Source of the DNA: Candidatus Dormiibacterota bacterium
Lineage (GTDB): Bacteria; Chloroflexota; Dormibacteria; Dormibacterales; Dormibacteraceae
Reading direction: 5' to 3'
Assembly: GCA_003151665.1 (NCBI GenBank)
Contig: PLYD01000299.1
Location: forward strand, 1 to 5,143
Length of the DNA stretch: 5,143 bases
Shown: piece after piece, positions 1 to 5,143 of the stretch
Layout of the letters: each line of letters opens with the position of its first letter
How positions within the stretch are numbered: the stretch's first letter is position 1
Position numbers and translations under genes: made by a program
Notes under the pieces: model-generated
Database searches by the model: none
What the model saw: only the letters and a program-made list of their open reading frames with translations
Told to the model about the DNA's origin: nothing

Positions 1-68
1 GAAGACATGATGCAGCGGGCTCGAGGTTTGGCCCCGCCCCGGTCCTGAACCGGTAGGCTAGAAACGCA
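1..68. other. Leader region upstream of the first gene
   Basis: No gene can be supported here. Two plus-strand frames stay open from the window edge to stops at 46-48 (TGA) and 54-56 (TAG), so the last few codons of an upstream gene could lie here, but either would be too short to judge. A small hairpin can form from CCGGT (39-43) and ACCGG (49-53) with a 5-base loop. It has no T-run, so it is not a convincing intrinsic terminator. I see no clear -10/-35 pair and no strong Shine-Dalgarno before the ATG at 69. Confidence 0.4.
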
Positions 69-94
69 ATGCGACGAGTCCTTCACTACCGGTT
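48..94. repeat. 9-bp inverted repeat flanking the first gene's start codon
   Basis: AACCGGTAG at 48-56 is the exact reverse complement of CTACCGGTT at 86-94. The 29-base spacer contains the ATG at 69, so in mRNA the pair could form a hairpin that presents or hides the start codon. As DNA it could also be a dyad operator. The core ACCGGT is itself a palindrome, and a further CCGGT lies at 39-43, so three related sites cluster here. The repeat is directly visible. Any regulatory role is inference. Confidence 0.45.
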
Positions 95-659
95 AAGCGG
101 CCTGCCGGAGCAGCGGCTCGAGCGCGTCCACGAGCAGTTCGAATCGCTTGCGGCGGCCAGGACATGGCGCTGCGATCCTCCGTGGGTTGCCAGCCCTCGC
201 TCTACCGGCCTATTCGAGATGGAGTACTTCCGCCATCTCAAGTTGGAGGAGACCCGAGACCTGGGCGCTGCCGGGTTTGTGAAGATGGCCGGCGACGAGA
301 CCGACGCCCTCATCATCACGATCTTCATGCGCGACCTGAGCGCGGAGTACGGGATCACGGTCGCCATGAGAGATGAAGACCATCCGCTGGCCAAGCTGCG
401 ACGGCTGGAATTCCATACCGGCCGCCTGCCGAGTGGCCTTGCGCTCGAGGACGTTCTGGCGAAACGGCCGGTGATCAAGAGGGTGCGGGGCGAGAGGATA
501 TTTTTCTACCCACCGACGTTCAGGCTCCACTCGCAAGGTCCCGAGAGTCCCGAGTGGGCCTATGCGCTGTGCGGCATTCGCGCGTACGCCCCCACTTTGC
601 TGGAGGCCGAACAGGAAGCGCTCAAAATCCTGCGCGGCTTCGGGCACCTTGGCGGCTGA
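69..659 (+). CDS. Uncharacterised soluble protein, 196 residues
   Basis: I do not recognise this protein and assign no function. It has no signal peptide, no membrane segment and no catalytic motif I can name. Composition suggests a cytoplasmic mixed alpha/beta fold. The N-terminal part (1-30) is a charged amphipathic helix candidate. A central part has a short beta-like run (LIITIFM, 81-87) and then charged, proline-containing segments. The C-terminal part (163-191) has a tryptophan- and tyrosine-containing stretch followed by a helix rich in Glu, Ala and Leu. The ATG is the first possible start after an in-frame TAG at 54-56. The ribosome site is weak. The gene's end overlaps the probable start of the lipase gene by 11 bases, which suggests co-translation and a related role, but that is context only. 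It is judged a real gene because its frame is uninterrupted, ends exactly at the next gene's start, and the protein has a normal globular composition, unlike the Arg/Pro/Ser-rich shadow frames. Confidence 0.7.
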   Translation: MRRVLHYRLSGLPEQRLERVHEQFESLAAARTWRCDPPWVASPRSTGLFEMEYFRHLKLEETRDLGAAGFVKMAGDETDALIITIFMRDLSAEYGITVAMRDEDHPLAKLRRLEFHTGRLPSGLALEDVLAKRPVIKRVRGERIFFYPPTFRLHSQGPESPEWAYALCGIRAYAPTLLEAEQEALKILRGFGHLGG

Positions 660-1488
660 CATCTCCGCCACGGCCGGGAATTTCGTCGACTCGGCCGACG
701 GCACGAAGGTCGCCTACCGCGCGTGGCCTGTGGCCGGCGCGAAGACAAATTTCGCAGTCGCCCACGGCCTGGGCGAGCACGCCGGACGCTACGAACGTTT
801 CGCGCAAGGAATGGCGAAGCATGGCTTTGGCACCTTCGCCGTCGACCTGCGGGGGCATGGCAACAGCCCTGGGCAGCGAGGCCATGTCGACTCCTGGTCG
901 CAGTGGACCGACGACGTCTCAGCTTTCGTGGCCCACGTGGCCGCGGCGACGGGAGCCGAGGTGGTGCCGCTCGGTCACTCGTTTGGTGGCGCAGCAATGT
1001 TGAGCACAGTCCTCGCCGGCAAGCTGCGCAACACAAGACGCTTCATCGTCTCCAGCCCAGCGCTGAAGGTGAAAGTTGCGGTTCCTGCCTGGAAGATCAA
1101 GCTGGGCACCACCGCATCGAAGGTGCTGCCGAAGCTCGCCCTCGACAACGAGGTCGACCCCAAGCTGCTGTCGCGAATCCCCGAGGTCGTGGAGGCCTAT
1201 CGCGCCGATCCCCTGGTCCACAGCAAGATCTCGAGCCGCCTGTATACGGAGTGGTTGGCAGCGACGCGCGACATCCTCAACCGGGCGGGCGAGATCAAGA
1301 TCCCTTTCCTGATACTGGCCGGCACCGACGACGGTCTCATCGACCCCGAGGGCAGCAAGCAGCTCCACGAAAAGGCGCCGGCGATGAGCGAGCTGAGGTT
1401 GCTGGAAGGCCGCTACCATGAGCCTTTCAATGACCGCGACAACGAGGAGGTCTTCACTCTGATCGCGAACTGGCTGGCGAACCCGTGA
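649..1488 (+). CDS. Alpha/beta hydrolase, monoacylglycerol lipase type
   Basis: Serine hydrolase of the alpha/beta fold, most like the monoacylglycerol lipase/lysophospholipase group (Hydrolase_4), which releases fatty acids from monoacylglycerols. Visible motifs, numbered from the TTG start: oxyanion-region HGLGEH at 39-44, DLRGHGNSPG at 66-75, nucleophile elbow GHSFGG at 109-114 with Ser111, probable acid Asp228 in AGTDDGLIDP, and probable base His257 in RYHEPF. The HGxGEH and RGHGxSxGxRGH pattern is what separates this group from general hydrolases. There is no signal peptide, so it is probably cytoplasmic or membrane-associated. TTG at 649 gives 279 residues, close to the family's usual length, with the N-terminus just before the first strand (DGTKVAYRAW). 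The ATG at 562 would add 29 Arg/Ser/Pro-rich residues that read as a shadow of the preceding gene. No clear Shine-Dalgarno precedes the TTG, so translational coupling to the upstream gene is likely. The exact acyl substrate cannot be told from sequence. Confidence 0.88.
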   Translation: MAADISATAGNFVDSADGTKVAYRAWPVAGAKTNFAVAHGLGEHAGRYERFAQGMAKHGFGTFAVDLRGHGNSPGQRGHVDSWSQWTDDVSAFVAHVAAATGAEVVPLGHSFGGAAMLSTVLAGKLRNTRRFIVSSPALKVKVAVPAWKIKLGTTASKVLPKLALDNEVDPKLLSRIPEVVEAYRADPLVHSKISSRLYTEWLAATRDILNRAGEIKIPFLILAGTDDGLIDPEGSKQLHEKAPAMSELRLLEGRYHEPFNDRDNEEVFTLIANWLANP

Positions 1489-1784
1489 TGCACGTGCTCG
1501 CTGGGCTGTCGAGCTGGAATCTTCAGCCTGGATCGTGGCTGCTGTGGATCCTGGTCGGCCTGATCTCTGGCGCGGTCGCAGCCCGAGTCGTGGCCGGACG
1601 TGGGTTCGGCTGCGTCGCCGACATCCTGGTGGGAGTCGCCGGCGCATTCATCGGTGGTTTCTTGCTGGCCGCGATCTTCGGAGCCAACACGACAGTCGGT
1701 TTCTGGGGCAGCATCGTCGTCGCTTTCATCGGCGCTGCGGTCCTCCTCGCCGCTCTGAAGCTGCTATCCGGCGGCCGCCTCTGA
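1488..1784 (+). CDS. GlsB/YeaQ/YmgE-type small membrane protein
   Basis: Small integral membrane protein of the transglycosylase-associated (PF04226) family, linked in several bacteria to general or envelope stress. Its biochemical role is not established, and the name does not imply transglycosylase activity. Three hydrophobic helices are visible at about 17-36, 43-65 and 70-93 of 98 residues. The Gly-rich pattern is typical of the family: WILVGLISG in helix 1, LVGVAGAFIGGF in helix 2, and VVAFIGAAVLL in helix 3. A short basic turn (AGRG, 36-39) lies between helices 1 and 2. The ATG overlaps the lipase stop by one base (TGATG), indicating translational coupling. A GTG one codon earlier is the only near alternative. 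The N-terminal 16 residues are slightly longer than in the shortest family members. The last 21 bases overlap the 3' end of the hydrolase gene on the other strand. Confidence 0.9.
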   Translation: MHVLAGLSSWNLQPGSWLLWILVGLISGAVAARVVAGRGFGCVADILVGVAGAFIGGFLLAAIFGANTTVGFWGSIVVAFIGAAVLLAALKLLSGGRL

Positions 1785-2660
1785 CGCTTCGCCGGCGGCG
1801 AGCGATGCAATGTGCTCAACCGACGACGCCACCTCGGCCGGCAGGAATAGCGGAATGTCATGCGACGACTCGTACCAGCTGATCTCCACCTTCGGTGCCA
1901 GCTCTGCCAGCCGCGCGGCACCCATCTCGCGAGACGTGGCGATCCTCGCCGGGCCGTGCCTGGCGAGCAATGCCGCAGCCGGCACCTCGACGCGCGGCCA
2001 TAGAACATCTGGCTGAGCTTCGTAGAGCCCGCGCAAGAGCTCAAGGCGCACCGGCGCGGTCAGTGTCAGGATCAGGGCGTCGGCGTCGGGGACGATTCTT
2101 GCTTTCACGAATGACTCCAGGTCTTGGTCCCACGCGCCTTCGAAGTCGCGCTTCGATTGAGAGACGGCCTGTTCGAACGATGTGAATCGGGGCAGCGGCG
2201 GCTGCATGATTTTCTGCGCCTCTTCCCAGCTGAAGAGGTTCGCGGCGCTCTGGACGGGACCGTCGATGAACACCAACCCGCCGGTGGTGCCCTGACGCGT
2301 GCCGACCAGCTCCAGAGCGACTGTGGCACCCCAGGAGTGGCCGACCACAACCGGCTTCTCGAGTCCCAGGTTGTCGATCACGAAATCGACGTCCTTCAGC
2401 AGTTCATCCATCGCATATCCGTCGGGAAATCGCGGTGCCCTTGGAGGCTGGCCCGTGAGACCGTGCCCGCGCTGATCCAGTGCGACCAGCCGGCGCTGAG
2501 GGAAATGCCGCGCGAGCCGCTCCCAGTAGCGGGCGTTGGAGCTGAGGCCGTGCATAAGGAGAAGGGGCGGCTGGCGGCCGGGGCCGGGTTCCGGCATCCA
2601 TTCGAGGTAGTGCAGGCCGACACCGTCCCGCTCGAGCCAGCCGTCAGACGGGGCGCCCAC
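1764..2660 (-). CDS. Alpha/beta hydrolase, second and distinct family member
   Basis: General alpha/beta hydrolase (Abhydrolase_1/6 type), 298 residues, probably cytoplasmic. Visible motifs: HG at 37-38 in the oxyanion loop, DQRGHG at 62-67, nucleophile elbow GHSWGA at 107-112 with Ser109, and catalytic base His267 in SSHDIP. A cap region of about 135-225 contains several Trp and charged residues. The family spans esterases, epoxide hydrolases, lactonases and C-C hydrolases, so the substrate is open. One odd point is that the usual acid in a GxxD motif after the VPAAALL strand (226-232) is missing, since the sequence there is ARHGPARIA. Asp133 in VFIDGP, after the preceding strand, could replace it, as is known for some haloalkane dehalogenases. 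The start is GTG: the frame is open upstream only to the exporter's TAG five codons earlier. No Shine-Dalgarno is visible, so translation probably depends on the exporter gene upstream. The C-terminus ends in an Ala/Glu-rich helix tail. Confidence 0.93.
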   Translation of the reverse strand: MGAPSDGWLERDGVGLHYLEWMPEPGPGRQPPLLLMHGLSSNARYWERLARHFPQRRLVALDQRGHGLTGQPPRAPRFPDGYAMDELLKDVDFVIDNLGLEKPVVVGHSWGATVALELVGTRQGTTGGLVFIDGPVQSAANLFSWEEAQKIMQPPLPRFTSFEQAVSQSKRDFEGAWDQDLESFVKARIVPDADALILTLTAPVRLELLRGLYEAQPDVLWPRVEVPAAALLARHGPARIATSREMGAARLAELAPKVEISWYESSHDIPLFLPAEVASSVEHIASLAAGEASEAAAG

Positions 2661-2672
2661 TGACGCGAAAGA

Positions 2673-4301
2673 CTAGCTCGCGGCGACTGTCACTTCGTCC
2701 GAGGCACGCGCGTACTCCTGGGCTACCTGCCTTGGGCGGCGCTTGATCAGCAGCGCCGTGAATGCAGTCAGCGCGAGGACGACGATAGGAAGCACCAGCG
2801 TCTGCTTCAGCGCGTCGATGTAACCAGTGACGAACACGTCGTGAGCGAGAGCCGTGAGCTGTTGGGCGACTGCGGGTGGCAGTCCGGACGGCAGCTTTGC
2901 CCCGTTCTCACCTGTGCCGATCTGGAAGCCACTCGAAGCGACTGAGCTGAACGCCGCGATGAACTGCTCTCTAAATGCCGGCGGTAGCGCCGATGCGTGA
3001 CTTACCGCCTGGTCGTGCAGGGTGATCGCCAACCGGTTTTGAAGGAGGGCTCCCACCACCGCGCTACCCACCGCCTGACCGACCTGCCTCGTCGTGTTGA
3101 GCACGGCGGACGCAGTCCCGGCCATACGTGGCTCGATGTTGCGCATGGCGACGGTGGTCATGGGCGCGAACGTCATGCCCATGCCGGCGCCGGCCACTAT
3201 GGCAGGTACGAGGAAGGTCAGCCAGGTCGAGTCGGGGCCCGCAACAATGGTCAGCGTCCCGAACCCGATTGCAAACACGAAGACGCCGGTCATCAGGATG
3301 TACTTCCCTCCGACCCGGTCCGCCATGCGCCCCGCGAACGGAGCCACCACCATCGAGGTCAGGGACATCGGGGCGAGGGTGAGGCCGGCGGTCAGGGCGG
3401 AAAAGCCGAGCACCGACTGCAGATAGATGACGATCGGAAGGAACAGGCTCATCATCCCGAAGGCGATCGATGCACCGATCCAATTGGCGACCGCGAAGTT
3501 CCGCTCCTCGAAAAGCGATAGGGGGACCAGCGGCTCAGCCTGAAAGCGTTCCCAGATCACGAACAGGATCAGGAGCACGACGCCAAGGCCGATCACCTCG
3601 GGGATGGTGACCACGTAGGAGCCGATCTCGCCCCAGTTGAAGCGCTCGCCTTCGATCAGGCCGAAGACCATCCCAAACAGGCCGCCAGTCGCGAGGAAGA
3701 TGCCGACGACGTCCCATCCGTGGTGGCGACCCGGCCGCAGATCGGGCACGATGATGAAGGTCGCCACGAGCGCGGCGATCCCGATCGGGACGTTGACAAA
3801 AAAGATCCACCGCCAGTCCACGTAGGTGACGATGGCGCCGCCGATCGTGGGCCCTGCAAGAGTCGCCAGGCCGGCGACGCCTGCCCAGATTCCAAAGGCT
3901 GCGCCCCGCCGCTCTGGCGGAAACAAACTGGTGAGAATTGCCAGCGTCTGAGGCACGAGAAGGGCACCGCCAATCCCTTGAAGGACGCGGGCGGCGATCA
4001 GCTGACTTTCGTCCTGCGAAAGACCGCAGAGGGCCGAAGCGATGGTGAAGATGGCGAGGCCGGCTGCGAACAGATTGCGCTGGCCAAACAGGTCGCCGAG
4101 GCGGCCTGCAGTGATGAGCAGAACTGCGTACACCAGGATGTAGGCGTTCAGGACCCACAGGATCCCGTCGAGGCTGATCTTCAGCCCCGCGCTCATGGCC
4201 GGGATGGCCACGTTCACGATCGTAGTGTCGAGCATGATCATGAAGAAGCCGGTGACCAGGACCACCAGCACGACCCACGGGTTCCTGCGAGATTCAGCCA
4301 T
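2673..4301 (-). CDS. MFS drug:H+ antiporter, DHA2 (EmrB/QacA) type, 14 helices
   Basis: Inner-membrane proton-driven exporter of the 14-helix DHA2 family (EmrB/QacA), 542 residues, the normal length. Visible signatures: LDTTIVNVAIP at 24-34 in helix 1, motif A GRLGDLFGQR at 66-75, motif B RVLQGIGGALLVP at 105-117, the antiporter motif C region GPTIGG at 150-155, and WRWIFFVNVPIG at 163-174, a hallmark of this family. A second motif-A-like GRMADRVGGK lies at about 324-333. A hydrophilic stretch of about 70 residues (roughly 428-500) precedes the final helix, matching the large outer loop between helices 13 and 14 in QacA-like proteins. No adjacent EmrA-type fusion protein or TetR/MarR regulator is in the window, so it may act alone as an inner-membrane pump. 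The ATG has GGAGAAGG upstream with a rather long spacing of 13 bases. The hydrolase gene follows closely in the same frame. Substrates could be hydrophobic cations, antibiotics or a metabolite and cannot be chosen from sequence. Confidence 0.96.
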   Translation of the reverse strand: MAESRRNPWVVLVVLVTGFFMIMLDTTIVNVAIPAMSAGLKISLDGILWVLNAYILVYAVLLITAGRLGDLFGQRNLFAAGLAIFTIASALCGLSQDESQLIAARVLQGIGGALLVPQTLAILTSLFPPERRGAAFGIWAGVAGLATLAGPTIGGAIVTYVDWRWIFFVNVPIGIAALVATFIIVPDLRPGRHHGWDVVGIFLATGGLFGMVFGLIEGERFNWGEIGSYVVTIPEVIGLGVVLLILFVIWERFQAEPLVPLSLFEERNFAVANWIGASIAFGMMSLFLPIVIYLQSVLGFSALTAGLTLAPMSLTSMVVAPFAGRMADRVGGKYILMTGVFVFAIGFGTLTIVAGPDSTWLTFLVPAIVAGAGMGMTFAPMTTVAMRNIEPRMAGTASAVLNTTRQVGQAVGSAVVGALLQNRLAITLHDQAVSHASALPPAFREQFIAAFSSVASSGFQIGTGENGAKLPSGLPPAVAQQLTALAHDVFVTGYIDALKQTLVLPIVVLALTAFTALLIKRRPRQVAQEYARASDEVTVAAS

Positions 4302-4386
4302 ACCTACGACTCAACCTTCTCCGCACCAGTTCAATTCCGCCGATTGCTGCAATTCGCGGCCATCGGCTTCCCGCAGCGGACAATTG
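4302..4386. promoter_or_regulatory. Divergent intergenic region with repeated CAATTC sites
   Basis: These 85 bases separate the exporter start (minus) from folB (plus) and must hold the exporter promoter and probably that of folB. CAATTC occurs at 4332-4337 and 4350-4355 (18 bases apart), CAATTG at 4381-4386, and the reverse complement GAATTG at 4400-4405 just inside folB. These AT-rich hexamers stand out in GC-rich surroundings and could be operator half-sites or promoter parts. On the minus strand GGAGAAGG (about 4315-4322) is the candidate ribosome site for the exporter. For folB, AGCGGA (4375-4380) is a weak candidate 6 bases before its ATG. I could not find a well-spaced -10/-35 pair on either strand. 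Confidence 0.4.
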
Positions 4387-4749
4387 ATGGGGATGGACCG
4401 AATTGAGCTGGAAGGCATGGTTTTCAGCGGCCGGCATGGAGTGCGCCCAGCCGAGCGAGCGGAACCCCAGGAGTTCAAGGTGGACATCAAGGTGGACACT
4501 GACCTGGTGACTGCCGGGCGAAGCGATCGGGTGGAGGACACCGTTGACTACCGGCCGATTTATGCGATTGCCAAAAGCGTCATCGAGGGCGAGTCGGCGA
4601 AGCTCATCGAAACTCTCGCCCAGCGGATTGCCGAGCGCGTGCTCGAGCTGGATAACGTCGCCGCGGTGTCGGTTCGGATCGCAAAGCGGCCGCAGAGCAT
4701 GCGCCCGATTGACGCGGCAGCTGTGAAGATCAGAAGGACGCGCGCGTGA
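4387..4749 (+). CDS. folB: Dihydroneopterin aldolase
   Basis: FolB converts 7,8-dihydroneopterin to 6-hydroxymethyl-7,8-dihydropterin and glycolaldehyde in tetrahydrofolate synthesis. It is a cytoplasmic enzyme that usually forms an octamer. The 120-residue length is normal. Numbered from the second Met (ATG at 4393), the visible signatures are MDRIELEGMVFSGRHGV at 1-17, conserved Glu21, the strand FKVDIKVDTDL at 28-38, the pterin-site segment DTVDY at 49-53, Glu73 in LIETLA, and the catalytic Lys98 in RIAKRP. All key positions of characterised FolB proteins appear present. ATG at 4387 (MGMDRI...) is preferred because the weak AGCGGA lies 6 bases before it. ATG at 4393 is equally plausible biochemically. 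The frame is open further upstream, but that part lies opposite the exporter's start and is not FolB-like. Its stop overlaps the larC start. No folK or folP is visible nearby. Confidence 0.94.
   Translation: MGMDRIELEGMVFSGRHGVRPAERAEPQEFKVDIKVDTDLVTAGRSDRVEDTVDYRPIYAIAKSVIEGESAKLIETLAQRIAERVLELDNVAAVSVRIAKRPQSMRPIDAAAVKIRRTRA
4732..4738 (+). promoter_or_regulatory. Ribosome binding site for larC
   Basis: AGAAGGA inside the end of folB lies 7 bases before the GTG at 4746. It is the best Shine-Dalgarno match in the window and supports the GTG as the larC start, together with the start of the conserved protein motif immediately after it. Confidence 0.7.
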
Positions 4750-5143
4750 CCATCGCATATTTCGATTGCTTTTCTGGAATCTCTGGCGACATGGCGTTGG
4801 GGGCGCTCATCGATGCCGGCGGCGACGCGGCGATCCTCGTCGCCTCGGTCGAGGCGATGAGGCTTGGCGACGAGGTGAGAATCGAGGTACGGCGCGAGGC
4901 GCGCGGCCACGTTGGAGGCACACGTGTGCTGGTGCATGCCGGCGAGCGCGTCGAGCGAACGGTCCCGATCCTGCGCAGAGTCATCGAGGACGCGGACGCG
5001 CCGGATGCCGTCAAGACCCAGGCGCTGGCCGCGATCAATCGCCTCGCCCAGGTCGAAGCCCGAATTCATGGCGTTTCCGAAGAGCAGCTGCACCTGCATG
5101 AGCTGGGCGGCGCCGACACGCTGGTCGACCTCGTGGGCGCTTT
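4746..5143 (+). CDS. larC: Nickel-pincer cofactor biosynthesis protein LarC, N-terminal part
   Basis: LarC (DUF111, PF01969) inserts nickel into the pyridinium-dithiocarboxylate mononucleotide in a CTP-dependent step, giving the nickel-pincer cofactor used by lactate racemase and related enzymes. The first 132 residues of a protein normally near 400 are present, and the frame runs off the window end. Visible signatures: YFDCFSGISGDMALGALIDAG at 5-25, the family's N-terminal hallmark with Asp7, Ser10 and Asp15, and HLHELGGADTLVDLVG at 116-131, matching the family's HxHE-G-D-DxxG segment. The GTG start overlaps the folB stop by four bases (GTGA). In some lactobacilli larC is split and read by a programmed frameshift; whether that applies here lies beyond the window. 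No larB or larE is visible. Many bacteria carry larC homologues without a known lactate racemase, so the client enzyme is open. Confidence 0.93.
   Translation, partial: MTIAYFDCFSGISGDMALGALIDAGGDAAILVASVEAMRLGDEVRIEVRREARGHVGGTRVLVHAGERVERTVPILRRVIEDADAPDAVKTQALAAINRLAQVEARIHGVSEEQLHLHELGGADTLVDLVGA

Noticed and set aside
39..53. CCGGT-CCTGA-ACCGG hairpin considered as a tRNA anticodon arm or terminator
   Set aside because: No acceptor, D or T arm can be drawn around it, the loop lacks the conserved T before an anticodon, and no T-run follows it.
210..704. 164-codon open frame on the minus strand opposite the first gene
   Set aside because: It lies wholly opposite the unknown protein gene and the start of the lipase, has no recognisable motif, and long antisense frames are expected in GC-rich coding DNA.
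919..1647. 242-codon minus-strand open frame opposite the lipase
   Set aside because: Its translation is Arg/Gln-rich and low in fold-like pattern, while the plus strand carries a lipase with a full catalytic triad.
2124..2663. 179-codon plus-strand open frame opposite the second hydrolase
   Set aside because: It is a mirror of the hydrolase gene, has no domain signature, and overlaps nearly all of a clearly real coding region.
4195..4386. Upstream extension of the folB frame
   Set aside because: The extra 64 residues lie opposite the exporter's start and do not resemble FolB. The known FolB N-terminus begins at MDRI.
3720..4406. 228-codon plus-strand open frame opposite the exporter
   Set aside because: It is rich in Asp, Gly, His and Arg, which is what the antisense of a membrane-protein gene gives. 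The exporter on the other strand is beyond doubt.

Overview
This window comes from a GC-rich bacterium. Coding regions are packed tightly, start codons include GTG and probably TTG, and several genes overlap at start/stop junctions. No rRNA, tRNA, CRISPR array, insertion sequence or phage gene is visible. The gene content does not fix the phylum. A chromosomal stretch from a soil-type or environmental high-GC lineage (Actinobacteria-like or Chloroflexota-like) is a guess from composition and style only.

There are seven genes in three groups. (1) Positions 69-1784, plus strand: an unrecognised 196-residue soluble protein, a monoacylglycerol-lipase-type alpha/beta hydrolase that probably starts at a TTG inside the end of the first gene, and a small three-helix GlsB/YeaQ-type membrane protein whose ATG shares one base with the lipase stop. 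This looks like one tightly coupled operon. (2) Positions 1764-4301, minus strand: a 14-helix DHA2-type MFS exporter followed 12 bases later, in the same frame, by a second and different alpha/beta hydrolase. The hydrolase converges on group 1, and the two coding ends overlap by 21 bases. (3) Positions 4387-5143, plus strand, divergent from the exporter: dihydroneopterin aldolase (folB), overlapped by 4 bases by the start of larC, a nickel-pincer-cofactor gene cut off by the window end.

The lipase and the small membrane protein suggest lipid or envelope upkeep and stress. The exporter plus hydrolase suggest handling of a small hydrophobic compound. folB-larC joins folate synthesis to a nickel cofactor gene. 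These functional links are inferences from gene order.

No clearly new multi-gene system is visible. The best leads are the unknown first gene with a 9-bp inverted repeat around its start codon, the exporter-hydrolase pair separated by one in-frame stop with a hydrolase that lacks the usual catalytic acid, and the coupling of folB to larC.
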